A program made the translations under genes and the position numbers. DNA of 59,742 bases from Mucilaginibacter sp. PAMB04168 (GTDB lineage Bacteria; Bacteroidota; Bacteroidia; Sphingobacteriales; Sphingobacteriaceae), in NCBI RefSeq assembly GCF_039634365.2, contig NZ_CP155080.2, positions 1 to 59,742 of the forward strand, given 5' to 3'. Below, in pieces: positions 31,179-40,539 of the stretch (its first letter is position 1; each line of letters opens with the position of its first letter). Under the pieces are notes generated by a model. It was given only the letters and a program-made list of their open reading frames with translations, was not told the origin of the DNA and ran no database searches.

Positions 31179-33155
31179 TTAATTTGAATAATATTGAATG
31201 ATGTTTTCTACATCCTTGCGGATTTTAAGGAAGTTGCTGTTTAAGATTTTTGCTTTGTTGCCCTTAAAGTCATAGAAGTTTGGTAACTCCCGATAGCCTT
31301 TTTCCTCCCGCTGTATATCTGCTAAATTAAGATTGACTTTACAGTGAACGTTAGATGTGGTGTACTTGCCTGTATAATCATTGTTTACATCCGTTGCAAT
31401 CAAGCCGACTAACTCACCTGTACCTAACTGGGCTATCTTCCCGGCAGGGATAAGTGGGTCGTATTTTTCATTCAGGGATACCGATGTTTTAGAACGGTCG
31501 ATGCTTAAGCCCTCGCCAATTTGTTTTTTCTTTCCAAAAAGCCGTTCTAACCAATCCAATGTTTCTTTGTTCCGAACCGAACCAGATATAACATTGCCGA
31601 TTACTGCGGTTATCGTTGTAGCGGTGTCTTTGCCCTGTAGCTGCTTCAACTGGGGTAACTCCTGCAAGCCTAACAACACGGCTACTTTATTACTCCGTGC
31701 TGTTGATATCAGGTTTTCAATTTTATGAATAAATAGGGTAGGTGCTTCATCCGCTATAATGGCCGTAGGCAAATTACCCTTGGTATTGATCAGCCTTGTT
31801 AGGCGGTTGACCACTACAGAATAACATGTTGAATTGATATTTTGAGTTGCAGGGCTATTTGCCAAAATCAATATGGATGGGTGTTTGGGGTCGCTGATCT
31901 TTAAATTAAAATCATCTGCTGAAAACACCCAGGCGGTTTCCTCGGTGTTTAACCTTGAAATAAAAATCTTTAAAGTTCCTATCTGACCTTCCAACTGATC
32001 GTATGCCTTTTTCTGTAAGGCCGAAGCAAAAGGAGATAGCAAACTTTCAAGTACGGGATAGGTATTCAGACAGGTAAATATTTCTTCATAAGTCCTGTTT
32101 AAAAATGCCAACAAGTGCGCAAATGTCGAGTACTTGCCGTTGTCATGCCTTGAAACGAAATATATACAGGATGCTAAAAAGTTTACTGCGGACTGGGTAA
32201 AGAACTTTTCGCTTCCCCCGCTGCTATCGCTTTTCTGTAGGCTCTCTACAATGGCTTCTGCGGTTTCGGATGCATCAGCAAGTGTTTCTATATAATCTGC
32301 CCGTAATGGGTTTATCCGTCGGCTCTTTTCAACTTTATCCAAATTGATAACGTTAAACTGGTAATCCTTAATCTTATTGTTCTGCTTGGCTAATAGATAG
32401 TGGTAATAAGCGATTTGGCCCAGGTCGGGAAATTTAAAGTCATACAGGCACATCGTATAACCCTTGGCTATCATTTGCCGGATAAAGGGGTTAACTACAC
32501 CAAATGACTTTCCCGAACCAGGTGTGCCTATCAGGATGGTTCCTCGAAACGGGTTTACTACATTTATAAAGCCATTATGAACTTTCTTTTTGTAATAGAA
32601 CTGCATCGGTATATTAACTGAATAGGGGGTAATGTCCTCCTTAACCGATTGCATGAAGCTTTCACCCTCAATATTCCATTCATCTTTACCAAATCCACTG
32701 TGTATGATTTTTGAAATATTATCCATTGAGGTATGAATAAGAACCGCCCCAACCAATGAAGTAACGATAAATCCGATATTGTACCATGAGGTATAAGGGA
32801 AGGCATCTTTTCCATGCTGATTCAAAAACCATATACTGCCAAAGAATAGTAACAAGCCGATTACTAAAGGGTAGACAATATGTTTCTTCGGGTCTAATTC
32901 AAGCTTCTTTTTGCTTAAGGTGCCGATAGAAACTAAGCAGATGATTACCAAGGTGGTAAACTTGCTATAAAATATGTTTTTATAGATCGCCAAGTGCGAC
33001 AGCTTTTCGAAAATATGGGCTAAACCATTACCGAACTTTCCTGAAACAAACATTCTGTCTGCGTAGACAAATATTATGATCTCAAAGAAAATTAACAGAT
33101 ACACTACAAATTGCAGCATCCCATGCAGCTTTTGTAATTCCTTTTTTTCTTCCAT
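31179..33155 (-). CDS. Type IV coupling protein (TraG/TraD/VirD4 family)
   Basis: A 658-aa protein. About four transmembrane helices in the first 145 residues, Walker A 'GTPGSGKS' at 210-217, Walker B 'TAIIADEAPTLF', and the 'GLQELPQLKQLQGKDTATTITAVIGNVISG' block typical of T4CPs. It takes the relaxase-DNA complex to the transfer channel and pumps DNA. It is the last large gene of the transfer operon on the minus strand, after the TraO-like gene and a small membrane protein, separated from them by a terminator hairpin at 33174-33205. It ends against the longest CTATCA array. In the Bacteroides CTnDOT lineage the equivalent sits near the mob genes; here it is at the other end. Confidence 0.92.
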   Translation of the reverse strand: MEEKKELQKLHGMLQFVVYLLIFFEIIIFVYADRMFVSGKFGNGLAHIFEKLSHLAIYKNIFYSKFTTLVIICLVSIGTLSKKKLELDPKKHIVYPLVIGLLLFFGSIWFLNQHGKDAFPYTSWYNIGFIVTSLVGAVLIHTSMDNISKIIHSGFGKDEWNIEGESFMQSVKEDITPYSVNIPMQFYYKKKVHNGFINVVNPFRGTILIGTPGSGKSFGVVNPFIRQMIAKGYTMCLYDFKFPDLGQIAYYHYLLAKQNNKIKDYQFNVINLDKVEKSRRINPLRADYIETLADASETAEAIVESLQKSDSSGGSEKFFTQSAVNFLASCIYFVSRHDNGKYSTFAHLLAFLNRTYEEIFTCLNTYPVLESLLSPFASALQKKAYDQLEGQIGTLKIFISRLNTEETAWVFSADDFNLKISDPKHPSILILANSPATQNINSTCYSVVVNRLTRLINTKGNLPTAIIADEAPTLFIHKIENLISTARSNKVAVLLGLQELPQLKQLQGKDTATTITAVIGNVISGSVRNKETLDWLERLFGKKKQIGEGLSIDRSKTSVSLNEKYDPLIPAGKIAQLGTGELVGLIATDVNNDYTGKYTTSNVHCKVNLNLADIQREEKGYRELPNFYDFKGNKAKILNSNFLKIRKDVENIIQYYSN

Positions 33156-33173
33156 TTTAAATAAAAGTTAGGG

Positions 33174-33205
33174 TAAAAAAAAGATGGCAATTGCTTACCA
33201 TCTTT
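33174..33205 (-). terminator. Terminator between the 33230 gene and the coupling protein
   Basis: On the minus strand AGATGG (33200-33205 side) pairs with CCATCT across a short loop, followed by eight T residues (33174-33181 complement). It would end or attenuate the main transfer transcript just before the coupling-protein gene. Confidence 0.75.
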
Positions 33206-33229
33206 CTTCATGATTCGGCTATTCAGCCT

Positions 33230-33568
33230 TTAAGCAAATACGTTATAATAAACGACCTTGCAGATTTCATACAGCATAAGCGTCCATGAAAAAGCTGCGA
33301 CAATAACAATAGAGGCTATGATCTTATTTTTTTTTGACCAACTTTCTAACCTGGTCTTTTTGGTAATCATCGAACGGATAATGACAGTAAACAAGGTGCA
33401 TTCGACCATTAATAGCCCAAAAGCAATTGCAAATACGATTACGCCAGTTCTGTTAAGCGTAATGTACGGTTCAACTATCAGGGATAAAATAACAAGGAAG
33501 ATGCCCATTGCGATTAAACCAAGATGTGGCGACCTGATTATTGGGGGTTGTTTTATGATGTGTTCCAT
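33230..33568 (-). CDS. Small membrane protein of the transfer operon, 112 aa
   Basis: Start at 'MEHIIKQPPIIRSPHLGLI' (33568), as the longer frame overlaps the upstream gene. Three hydrophobic segments ('LGLIAMGIFLVILSLIV', 'GVIVFAIAFGLLMVECTLFTVII', 'IIASIVIVAAFSWTLMLYEI') separated by a basic loop. No family recognised. It lies 10 bp after the TraO-like gene. The position, after traO and before the coupling protein, suggests an accessory inner-membrane part. Confidence 0.6.
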   Translation of the reverse strand: MEHIIKQPPIIRSPHLGLIAMGIFLVILSLIVEPYITLNRTGVIVFAIAFGLLMVECTLFTVIIRSMITKKTRLESWSKKNKIIASIVIVAAFSWTLMLYEICKVVYYNVFA

Positions 33569-33578
33569 ATCAATAGAT

Positions 33579-34049
33579 TTAGTTAATTGGTATCCTGATA
33601 CCAGCTTCAATCCCTATGCGCCATTTGTCGGCTTTATCACCCCAAAACAACACCTGATTACGGTTGATGATAAGAAGATCAAAACCCTTTCCGATGCTTC
33701 GGGCGTATTCCAACCCAAGCTGTGGGGCTGCAACGAACCTTCGGGTTGTAGAGCCTATTCCTGCACCTAACCTGAACCGCAAAGCGGTATTACCGCTTCG
33801 GAACATAACAGGCTTAAGGACAAATCCACCCATGATGGTTTTAAGGTCATGGTTTTTATGGTTTTGATAGTATTCGGCGTAGATTTCATTTTGGTTAAAA
33901 TACTTCGTACTCACATCAAAGCTTAATGTTCCCGTGAAAGCGTTTTTTGCAACCCAACCACCTTTTAAGCTGAAAAATTTGGTTCCGTTCTGCGCCCTAA
34001 CATTTATGGCTGCCATAAATATAAAGGCAAATAAAAGTGCCTTTTTCAT
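33579..34049 (-). CDS. traO: TraO-like outer-membrane transfer protein
   Basis: A 156-aa protein with signal peptide ending 'VRAQ'; beta-strand repeats of 8-12 residues ('GFVLKPVMFRSGNTALRFRLGAGIG', 'VAAPQLGLEYARSIGKGFDLLIINRNQVLFWG') indicate a small outer-membrane barrel. Size and place directly after the traN-like gene match conjugative-transposon TraO. The ATG overlaps the traN stop by one base (TAATG). Confidence 0.75.
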   Translation of the reverse strand: MKKALLFAFIFMAAINVRAQNGTKFFSLKGGWVAKNAFTGTLSFDVSTKYFNQNEIYAEYYQNHKNHDLKTIMGGFVLKPVMFRSGNTALRFRLGAGIGSTTRRFVAAPQLGLEYARSIGKGFDLLIINRNQVLFWGDKADKWRIGIEAGIRIPIN

Positions 34050-34897
34050 TATAGGGTATCTGCGTTAAGTACATCGGAATAATCAAGCTGTAGTGTTATA
34101 ACTCGGCCTGATATCTGTTTTTCAGTAAGTTCTATGGCTAAAACCTTATTATCGGGAAAAGTGAACTTCTTAAAGGCAAAAACGTTCCTATACGTCTTTT
34201 TAAATGAAGCTTTATCATAAAGCTGATAAACTGGTTTGACTTCAATAGACTGTACGTTTGTGGCCTTTGTAATCCGCTTATCATCGATTTTAAAGCGGAA
34301 CTCGTCAACGTCATATTTAAGATTGGTATTATTTGAGTAGGTCACATCAATAAATACATAATCATCAACCGTGTACACATTATTGACCTGTGCATCCATT
34401 CCATAAGCTGACGAGCGGATGGCGTGGGTCTTGGTTCCTTTCTTTAATGTCTGTAAAGCATAATTATGAAGATCGTTTTGTGACATTGGGATATTGCCAA
34501 CGTTTAAAGGATTTGTATTCTGAGGCAGGATTTCAATTTGCGTTTGAACACTTTCTTCATTTTCAGTATACCAAACATCGTACTGGGCGATAAACTTCTC
34601 ACCAACAACAGTAACTATGCCCAGGCTTCGGTTTACGAAACCGTATTGCTTTGCGCTATCGGGAATGAACTTGATTCTTAGAACATTCTTAACTGGCAGA
34701 TCACCCAACATACTTTTTGTGGAGATATCAGCATATTGGATAGGCTCTGGTGATACAAAGTGTAGTGATACATCCTGTGTTATGTAAATCTTCTCGAGCT
34801 TACTTTTCTGTAATGTACCGTCTTTAATTTTTTCCTGCGAATAGCCATTGAATGCTAAAAGGAAAACCATTGATAATAATATAAGTATCTTTTTCAT
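34049..34897 (-). CDS. traN: TraN-like (VirB9-type) transfer protein
   Basis: A 282-aa protein with signal peptide 'MKKILILLSMVFLLAFNGYSQ'. The N-terminal 'LEKIYITQDVSLHFVSPEPIQYADIS' and C-terminal 'FTFPDNKVLAIELTEKQISGRVITLQLDYSDVL' are the conserved TraN blocks. In Bacteroidota systems TraN takes the VirB9 role, forming the outer-membrane core ring with the VirB10-like TraM. It follows traM by 11 bp and overlaps the TraO-like gene. Confidence 0.88.
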   Translation of the reverse strand: MKKILILLSMVFLLAFNGYSQEKIKDGTLQKSKLEKIYITQDVSLHFVSPEPIQYADISTKSMLGDLPVKNVLRIKFIPDSAKQYGFVNRSLGIVTVVGEKFIAQYDVWYTENEESVQTQIEILPQNTNPLNVGNIPMSQNDLHNYALQTLKKGTKTHAIRSSAYGMDAQVNNVYTVDDYVFIDVTYSNNTNLKYDVDEFRFKIDDKRITKATNVQSIEVKPVYQLYDKASFKKTYRNVFAFKKFTFPDNKVLAIELTEKQISGRVITLQLDYSDVLNADTL

Positions 34898-34908
34898 GGG
34901 TCTATGCT

Positions 34909-36159
34909 TTAGTAGTTTTGTTGTTGTTCTTTTAATTCGTCCGGGTCAATGAGGTACACAAAAGTGCTGTACTTTAACTTTGCCTTATTTTGCCTGATAA
35001 GTTTGGATATGGCCGTAGAAGTTGAGGTAAAGAGTTTAGATAAGGCGCTCATGTAAAGCTGATTTGCGCTTGAAGGGTCTTGCTGCATCTGAACACTTGA
35101 ACCCAAATCGCTTACCTCCTTTGTAAAGGCTCTAAAAGCAGATGCAGGAACAAACAGCCCTTGCATACCATCCAGATCGTACAATTCTAACTTTACTGGC
35201 AGTATCTTATCATCCGTCATAACAGACGTTACGGTCAACTTTACCCGTTGTTGGTCAAATCCTGATATCAGGGCATAGATATATGTGCCTCTTTTAATTA
35301 GGTGCTTCCCCGCTTTAATATCTTCTAACAAGCGGATGCGAACCCTTGAACCTGCGTACCCTGTGACCGTTTGATCTATAATAGCTTTAATAAAATCGTT
35401 CTTCTTAGCCACCTGAACAGTATTAAAAGCATCATTCATGTTTGAAGCTTTCTCTACATCCAGCTTCGGTAGTTTGGCTACTTGGTTATCAACTTTATTT
35501 AATAATGATTCTTTTTCTTTTTGGGCTTTATAATCGGGGTCGTTCGCTTTACCTACGCTGTCGATAAGCTTCATTTGATCGCGAAACAAGGCCATTGGGT
35601 CTTCGTATTTTTCCTTTGGATTCTGTCCGCTCTGTTGCGACCTGCCGGAATTACCTGTTCCTTTCAAGTTGGATAGGGCATTTGCTAACTCCTGATCTTC
35701 TCGGCTTAAGCTGTTGGTGCTTCCCCTGTTTTCATAAGCTGACATACTTCTTGGAATGGCATTTCGGCCAGAGCCTGAATAGCTGCTGCCTTTGGCGTTG
35801 GGAGACTTTCCAAACCGGGCTTTATATGCTGCATCGATACTATCCAAAACATATTTCTCACGGTCGTTATATTGCCCCTCCAATACTCCTGATGCTGTGG
35901 GGTCTTCTTCCAAAGCGCCTACTGCGGTATAACCGTCACCTGCTTTGTACTGGTCTTTAAAAGCATCAAGCTTGTTCCCCAGTTCCCGTTTTTTAATATC
36001 CTCGGAAACGCTTGCTACGTTCGATTGTAATTCAGGCTTATTCTCGACCGTCTTTTCTTCATCCTTACTAAATGATTTGTAAGCATAAAAAAACAGGAAA
36101 AGGAAGGGAAGTATTATAATTGGTATAACATACTTCGGTTTTTTAAAATCTATTTTCAT
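34909..36159 (-). CDS. traM: TraM-like (VirB10-type) transfer protein
   Basis: A 416-aa protein: one N-terminal helix ('YVIPIIILPFLFLFFYAYKSF'), a disordered Ser/Gly/Asn linker, then the conserved C-terminal domain ('IKAIIDQTVTGYAGSRVRIRLLEDIKAGKHLIKRGTYIYALISGFDQQRVKLTVTSV'). TraM spans inner membrane to outer-membrane core and corresponds to VirB10. It overlaps the TraL-position gene by 4 bp. Confidence 0.9.
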   Translation of the reverse strand: MKIDFKKPKYVIPIIILPFLFLFFYAYKSFSKDEEKTVENKPELQSNVASVSEDIKKRELGNKLDAFKDQYKAGDGYTAVGALEEDPTASGVLEGQYNDREKYVLDSIDAAYKARFGKSPNAKGSSYSGSGRNAIPRSMSAYENRGSTNSLSREDQELANALSNLKGTGNSGRSQQSGQNPKEKYEDPMALFRDQMKLIDSVGKANDPDYKAQKEKESLLNKVDNQVAKLPKLDVEKASNMNDAFNTVQVAKKNDFIKAIIDQTVTGYAGSRVRIRLLEDIKAGKHLIKRGTYIYALISGFDQQRVKLTVTSVMTDDKILPVKLELYDLDGMQGLFVPASAFRAFTKEVSDLGSSVQMQQDPSSANQLYMSALSKLFTSTSTAISKLIRQNKAKLKYSTFVYLIDPDELKEQQQNY

Positions 36160-36602
36160 GGCTTCTTTTGATTACGTGGTTTATTACTCTGCTCCAATTG
36201 CAGAATAGCCTTTTCTAAAAAAAGCGTATCTGCATGAGTTAATTTAGGCTTTGCTAAAACTGCCTCAACCTGTTTTCGTAGGGCATTTAAATCCGATATT
36301 TTTGTGCCCAGGTCAATGATTTGTCCCACACCGTCTGTAACCTCATTGCCAACATGGGTAGTACCCTTGAAGAAATCAGGCATCTTTTCTTTCTGCCGTT
36401 GATCGGGCGTTAAAACTAAAAAGCAGACAATGCCCGAAATAATGATCAGGGCAACCATACCGATAAAAATTTGCTTAGGGTATGCACTTAAAAACCTATT
36501 CCGGCTATTGGTTGCCTGGTCAAAGTACTTTCCAAACTCTCTGCGTATCTCCTTTGCAACTGTTGCATCAGGGTCAACTTTAGAACTGATTCTTTTGAAC
36601 AT
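36156..36602 (-). CDS. TraL-position inner-membrane protein, 148 aa
   Basis: A basic cytoplasmic N-terminus ('MFKRISSKVDPDATVAKEIRREFGKYFDQ'), one helix ('QIFIGMVALIIISGIVCFLVL'), then a periplasmic helical tail. The place between traK and traM matches traL of conjugative transposons, though similarity is not obvious. It overlaps traK by 23 bp and traM by 4 bp, so it is coupled to both. Confidence 0.65.
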   Translation of the reverse strand: MFKRISSKVDPDATVAKEIRREFGKYFDQATNSRNRFLSAYPKQIFIGMVALIIISGIVCFLVLTPDQRQKEKMPDFFKGTTHVGNEVTDGVGQIIDLGTKISDLNALRKQVEAVLAKPKLTHADTLFLEKAILQLEQSNKPRNQKKP

Positions 36603-37194
36603 TGCTTAAGTCTTTATTTTCAAGTGTTTTCCAATTGGTTATTAAAACTCCGTGCGAATTATTATCGCTCCTTGGTATATCCTTAAGGTTGCCCGTAGTG
36701 ATCAGTGAGCGTGTCACCGTCGAGCTGCGCCTATCAATGATCTGCTTTCCGTAGTAGATAAAGCGTTTATTAACCATATCAAGCTGAATGCTATCGGTTT
36801 GCAGTGTTAAGACGGAACTTGAAGAAAGGATAGAGTTGAAAAAGCCTTTTTCCTTTAAGTTATTATACTGTAATGCTCCGCTTTCATCAACCAAATACAT
36901 AGCCCGTTTCATTTGGTATTCTATATACTTGTCATCAGGGGTTAACGAAAAAAAGATAGAATGGAAAAGGTCAATGTGCGCCCGATATTCTGCGGGTCTG
37001 TTAAGCTGCATATTGGTCTGCTTTGCTAAGATGGGTACATTATTATCGAGGATATAAATGTTTTCCCGTGCGCTGCTTACCTGTTTATATGCAGATACAG
37101 AAACTATCACCACTATAATAATAGATGTGATAAAGCTTCCTAATGCGATAAATAAGGCTAACCTTATTTTATTCTCTATATTTTTAATTAGCAT
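36580..37194 (-). CDS. traK: TraK-like (VirB8-type) transfer protein
   Basis: A 204-aa protein: short cytoplasmic N-terminus, one helix ('LALFIALGSFITSIIIVVIVSVSAYKQV'), then a periplasmic domain with 'RAHIDLFHSIFFSLTPDDKYIEYQMKRAMYLVDESG' and 'NKRFIYYGKQIIDRRSSTVTRSLITTG', both characteristic of TraK. It corresponds to VirB8, an assembly scaffold. A terminator-like hairpin at 37212-37241 separates it from traJ. Confidence 0.88.
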   Translation of the reverse strand: MLIKNIENKIRLALFIALGSFITSIIIVVIVSVSAYKQVSSARENIYILDNNVPILAKQTNMQLNRPAEYRAHIDLFHSIFFSLTPDDKYIEYQMKRAMYLVDESGALQYNNLKEKGFFNSILSSSSVLTLQTDSIQLDMVNKRFIYYGKQIIDRRSSTVTRSLITTGNLKDIPRSDNNSHGVLITNWKTLENKDLSNVQKNQF

Positions 37195-37211
37195 GGTAAA
37201 TACGGTTTAAT

Positions 37212-37241
37212 TAAAAAGGGCTTGAAAAAATCCAAGCCCTC
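37212..37241 (-). terminator. Hairpin with T-run between traJ and traK
   Basis: On the minus strand GGGCTTG and CAAGCCC form a stem around GATTTTTT, then TTTTTAATT. It would partly terminate the transfer transcript after traJ and set a lower level of traK and later genes. Confidence 0.75.
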
Positions 37242-37262
37242 CATATTGTGATTAAGAAAAAG

Positions 37263-38429
37263 TTATTTTTTGAAAACGGCTGCCGATGCCATTCTTCCAA
37301 CCTGTGAGCCTGTACGGGCTGCTGTTGATGCTGCCGAAGAAATACCAGAAGTTGAGATTATCCAGGTGCTTATACTTGGTACTGTAGTAATAGCGATAGC
37401 GCCTACAAAAAAGGCAACAATTACAAGTCCAAAACTCAACACTCCGTTTCCTGCCAACCATGCCATTTTCTCCATAGCGTCCCCACTACCATTGACTAAA
37501 GATTTGTATTTTTCAATCTCAACGCTCATGGCGTATTTTTGAAGCATTCCAACAACGTAAAGGATTAAATAAGCAACTCCAACGTATAAGTTTACAGAAA
37601 CAAACCGTGCTACCCAGGTGCTAAAAGCATCCCTATATGCAGGAAGTACGCTCACCGCTACCGAAAACGGCCCAAGTATGACTAAGATGGTTGAATAGAT
37701 AATTTGAAGCATGAAAACAACATAAACGCAAATTCTTAATATCCATAAGGAAATGAGTTCCAAAGCTTGCGTGAGCAGTAATTGCAAACTGGTTTGCATT
37801 CTGATTTTCATTTCTACAATGGGGTTATAAATATTATCTGCAAAGAACCCCTTTACACTTTCAACGATCTGTTTTCCTACACCCTGATTGGTTTCTTTGG
37901 CCTCGTCTGCCGCTATTTCGGTCTTGGCCTGAAAAGTCATTAGTTGATCTGCAACCTGTATCATTAGTGCAGCCCGTTCAAACCTCATATTATTTATTTC
38001 GTCCTGCTGTTCACCAAACATGGCCTCGGCCTTGGCAGCGACAAGATCGGTAGGATAGGCAAGTACCCTGCAAAAAACGCCCCACCACATAATGACCATC
38101 ATTAAACCAAACGGCCTTAACAGCGGCATCACCTCCAATTGCTTATCACCGGACATCATTTCATAAGATTTAATGGAGAAAAACATCAGCATGAAAATGC
38201 AGGCCAAACCCTGCGCATCGTAAATGAATGCAGCAAAGTTGCCAAAGGCGTAATCTCTCATGCCTTCAAAAAACTTCATTACTGGGCGGTCGTAAACTCC
38301 GTTGCCCTGCAAAAAGCTAACTGCATCTTTATATTGGTCGTTTCCGACTGGCGTTTGTGCGTTTACACTCAAACTGGTGAACATTATCCCGACTATCAGG
38401 ATAAGTAGTGCTACTAATTTCTTATTCAT
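37263..38429 (-). CDS. traJ: TraJ-like (VirB6-type) transfer protein
   Basis: A 388-aa polytopic protein with signal-like N-terminus ('VALLILIVGIMFTSLSVNAQ') and several helices ('LACIFMLMFFSIKSYEM', 'LMMVIMWWGVFCRVLAY', 'ICVYVVFMLQIIYSTILVILGPFSVAVSVLP', 'FVSVNLYVGVAYLILYVVGML', 'SFGLVIVAFFVGAIAITTVPSISTWIISTSG'). 'ILGPFSVAVSVLPAYRDAFSTWVARFVSVNLY' is the TraJ hallmark. It takes the VirB6 role in the inner-membrane channel. It overlaps the 263-aa gene upstream by 4 bp. Confidence 0.9.
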   Translation of the reverse strand: MNKKLVALLILIVGIMFTSLSVNAQTPVGNDQYKDAVSFLQGNGVYDRPVMKFFEGMRDYAFGNFAAFIYDAQGLACIFMLMFFSIKSYEMMSGDKQLEVMPLLRPFGLMMVIMWWGVFCRVLAYPTDLVAAKAEAMFGEQQDEINNMRFERAALMIQVADQLMTFQAKTEIAADEAKETNQGVGKQIVESVKGFFADNIYNPIVEMKIRMQTSLQLLLTQALELISLWILRICVYVVFMLQIIYSTILVILGPFSVAVSVLPAYRDAFSTWVARFVSVNLYVGVAYLILYVVGMLQKYAMSVEIEKYKSLVNGSGDAMEKMAWLAGNGVLSFGLVIVAFFVGAIAITTVPSISTWIISTSGISSAASTAARTGSQVGRMASAAVFKK

Positions 38430-39217
38430 GGTTTAAGTGTTTTTCGGTTTTTTAAAATATCATTCATGATCTCGTCCTCGCTCTTGGTGGTGCCATTGAA
38501 ATAGGTACTACCTTTTTCATTTTTATTCTTCATCTTCTCTTTATAGGCAAGCATCATTTCAGACATTGCTAATTTGTATTTCCAGTTCTCGGCTAACTTT
38601 CGATGCTCTAACATGATACGATGGTATAATAAAATGCGCTGACCTCTATCGATATCAACTCGTTTCGCATTTTCGAACCGTTCTCGTAAGCTGTTCATTT
38701 CGGTGAGATACCAGTTATAAGCACCACTTTCCGCCATATACAAAACCACGTTGGCAGGTACATTTTTAAAGGCATTAGCCTCAATGTTATCCAGTGGGGC
38801 AAGCTCTTTTTTATAATAAAGGTTGTAGAGGGGGTCTGTAGTGGAAACTGTGCCGGAATAATTATAAAACTCTGCAAGTGCGGTATTTCTTAAAGTATCT
38901 GCCTCCTTCTTATAATAGTTGGAAGATACCTGCATAGCTGCTGCCAAGGCAAGGCGTTGTGTTTGTTCGCCACCCGCCCGAAGTGGCCGTATATCAGGCC
39001 CGTTTTTATAACCTGGCTGCAATAACCAGGTTAAGGCGTAAGCAGCATAGGAGCCGGGGTTGTACCATTTAAATTCAGGAATAAACTTGTCTTTATCCCA
39101 TTGTTTATATACCATCCTTTCCTGTTGGTAGATGATGGCCTTGTCGTTAATTATCTTTTGCGAAAAGCAGGAAAAGCCCATACCTGTAAGTATGAGTATT
39201 AGAAAAGTCGTTTTCAT
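38426..39217 (-). CDS. Secreted transfer-operon protein with C-terminal tag, 263 aa
   Basis: Signal peptide ending near 'FSQ' (residue 20), a helical body, and the C-terminus 'DEIMNDILKNRKTLKP'. It lies between the three paralogous secreted genes and traJ; 4 bp overlap with traJ. No family recognised. The tail matches the ends of its three upstream neighbours and of a lipoprotein at 17731, so the tail is likely a docking peptide for a common periplasmic partner. Its body is not clearly related to the three paralogues. Confidence 0.7.
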   Translation of the reverse strand: MKTTFLILILTGMGFSCFSQKIINDKAIIYQQERMVYKQWDKDKFIPEFKWYNPGSYAAYALTWLLQPGYKNGPDIRPLRAGGEQTQRLALAAAMQVSSNYYKKEADTLRNTALAEFYNYSGTVSTTDPLYNLYYKKELAPLDNIEANAFKNVPANVVLYMAESGAYNWYLTEMNSLRERFENAKRVDIDRGQRILLYHRIMLEHRKLAENWKYKLAMSEMMLAYKEKMKNKNEKGSTYFNGTTKSEDEIMNDILKNRKTLKP

Positions 39218-39220
39218 AAT

Positions 39221-39886
39221 TCATCGTTTTATCATTTGGCGTTTACGTAAGATATCATCCATGATAGCAAGGTCTTTATCAATGTATTGGCGATATGGGT
39301 TTAGGCTCTTTATTACCCCCCGTGTTTTCGCCCAGTACATATTTTGCCGGATTCCATAGATTAATGCATTCATGATTCGTAGTTCATCAAGAACCTTTCT
39401 TATAAGTTCGTCCCGAACATTGTAATTCATCAGGACGTTTTCTTTTTGCTGTAGTACTACAGATGAAACTTCCGTTAATATTTTGATACCCCTATATTTT
39501 AGTTGTTGGGTTGATTCCTCGGCAAACAACATCAGTTCAGGATTGCCTTTTGCTAATTCGATGGCCTCACCGCTATATCTGTAAATATCATCTATCAGAT
39601 AAGCCATTTGCTTTACCTGAATGGCATCTTTTAATGCTTCGTTGACTTCGGTTAAAGACCGATGTATCATAGTTTGCACTAAGGAAACACTGGTAAGGTT
39701 AACGGCAATATCATCTGTATTTCTCCGGATTTGTTCAAGTGAAGCGTGATAGGCAAATTCCCCTGCAAGTCTTGTGGCAGCATTTGAGTTAACTATATTT
39801 AAGTGCCCTGGGTCAAACACCACTCTTTGAGCATAGCCGACTTTTATTATAAAAAGAAAAGCTATAAGTATAAATAGGCGCTTCAT
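39221..39886 (-). CDS. Secreted helical transfer protein, paralogue 3 (VirB5 position)
   Basis: A 221-aa protein: signal peptide 'MKRLFILIAFLFIIKVGYAQ', helical body, and 'SLNPYRQYIDKDLAIMDDILRKRQMIKR' at the end. 'RVVFDPGHLNIVNSNAA' after the signal resembles 'SLYIDPVTSAAQAAHASVIN' in the gene at 40540; the body shares 'LI-KVL-ELRIMNALIYGIRQNMYWA-TRGV-SLNP' with 'LIHKVMTEMLILRSLTYGMYRAMYYAQMRGVLRSLNP' there. In type IV systems VirB5-like proteins occupy this slot; that is inferred from position. It overlaps the next gene upstream by 4 bp. Confidence 0.75.
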   Translation of the reverse strand: MKRLFILIAFLFIIKVGYAQRVVFDPGHLNIVNSNAATRLAGEFAYHASLEQIRRNTDDIAVNLTSVSLVQTMIHRSLTEVNEALKDAIQVKQMAYLIDDIYRYSGEAIELAKGNPELMLFAEESTQQLKYRGIKILTEVSSVVLQQKENVLMNYNVRDELIRKVLDELRIMNALIYGIRQNMYWAKTRGVIKSLNPYRQYIDKDLAIMDDILRKRQMIKR

Positions 39887-40533
39887 TGCTTTAGGATTTT
39901 AACGTTGTTCATTATATCGTCAACTACCCCCATTTCCCGGTTGATATAGTCTGAAAAGGGGTCTGTCCCCCGGCTTTTGATAACGGCTGCCTGTAAGGTT
40001 CTTGCAACCCCGCCCGATAAATAGGAAATGGCTTTTAATTCGTCTATGATGTGCTGAAAGAGTATCCTTCGGTCACTGACTTTCATTTGGTTGAGATCAC
40101 CAACGGTTGCGCATATGCCGATTAGATAGTTAACAAGGGAATTTGCCCGTTTAACAAAGATCACTTCGCTGTCAAGCGCAACGGGCAATAACACGGGGTC
40201 GCTCTGCGCATAGGTTACAATTACCTGTTGCTGTTTGATGATCTCCCGGACTAAAGGGGTGGCACTAATGCCAATATTTGCAGCATCAAATACAATGCTC
40301 ATTTTTGCGAAACGCTCTTGCAGGGTGCGGTACTTGGTTTTAACCTGCTTCATTAATCCCCTGTTGCTTTCTTCAATGGCAGTAGAATTTCTTTGTTCGG
40401 TTTTAGCGTCTATCTGCTTTTTGTTCTCTGATTTACTATCATTTACCAATTGGTGCAATAAGGGGACGTTGACCTGAGCGTTAGCCTGTAAGATCATAAA
40501 CCCTACAAGCAGGGTGAATATTAATTTTTTCAT
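39883..40533 (-). CDS. Secreted helical transfer protein, paralogue 2
   Basis: A 216-aa protein with signal peptide 'MKKLIFTLLVGFMILQANAQ', helical body, and 'DPFSDYINREMGVVDDIMNNVKILKQ' at the C-terminus, the most diverged version of the shared tail (DDIM kept, RK lost). The body shares the 'LFQHIIDELKAISYLSGGVARTLQAAVIKSRG' segment pattern with the two paralogues. It overlaps the gene downstream by 4 bp. It may act in the same assembly as its paralogues. Confidence 0.72.
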   Translation of the reverse strand: MKKLIFTLLVGFMILQANAQVNVPLLHQLVNDSKSENKKQIDAKTEQRNSTAIEESNRGLMKQVKTKYRTLQERFAKMSIVFDAANIGISATPLVREIIKQQQVIVTYAQSDPVLLPVALDSEVIFVKRANSLVNYLIGICATVGDLNQMKVSDRRILFQHIIDELKAISYLSGGVARTLQAAVIKSRGTDPFSDYINREMGVVDDIMNNVKILKQ

Positions 40534-40539
40534 AAGCCA

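Noticed and set aside
33258..33770. Plus-strand 170-aa frame opposite the TraO-like gene
   Set aside because: It is antisense to two genes with signal peptide or membrane segments and good operon spacing, and has no recognisable domain.
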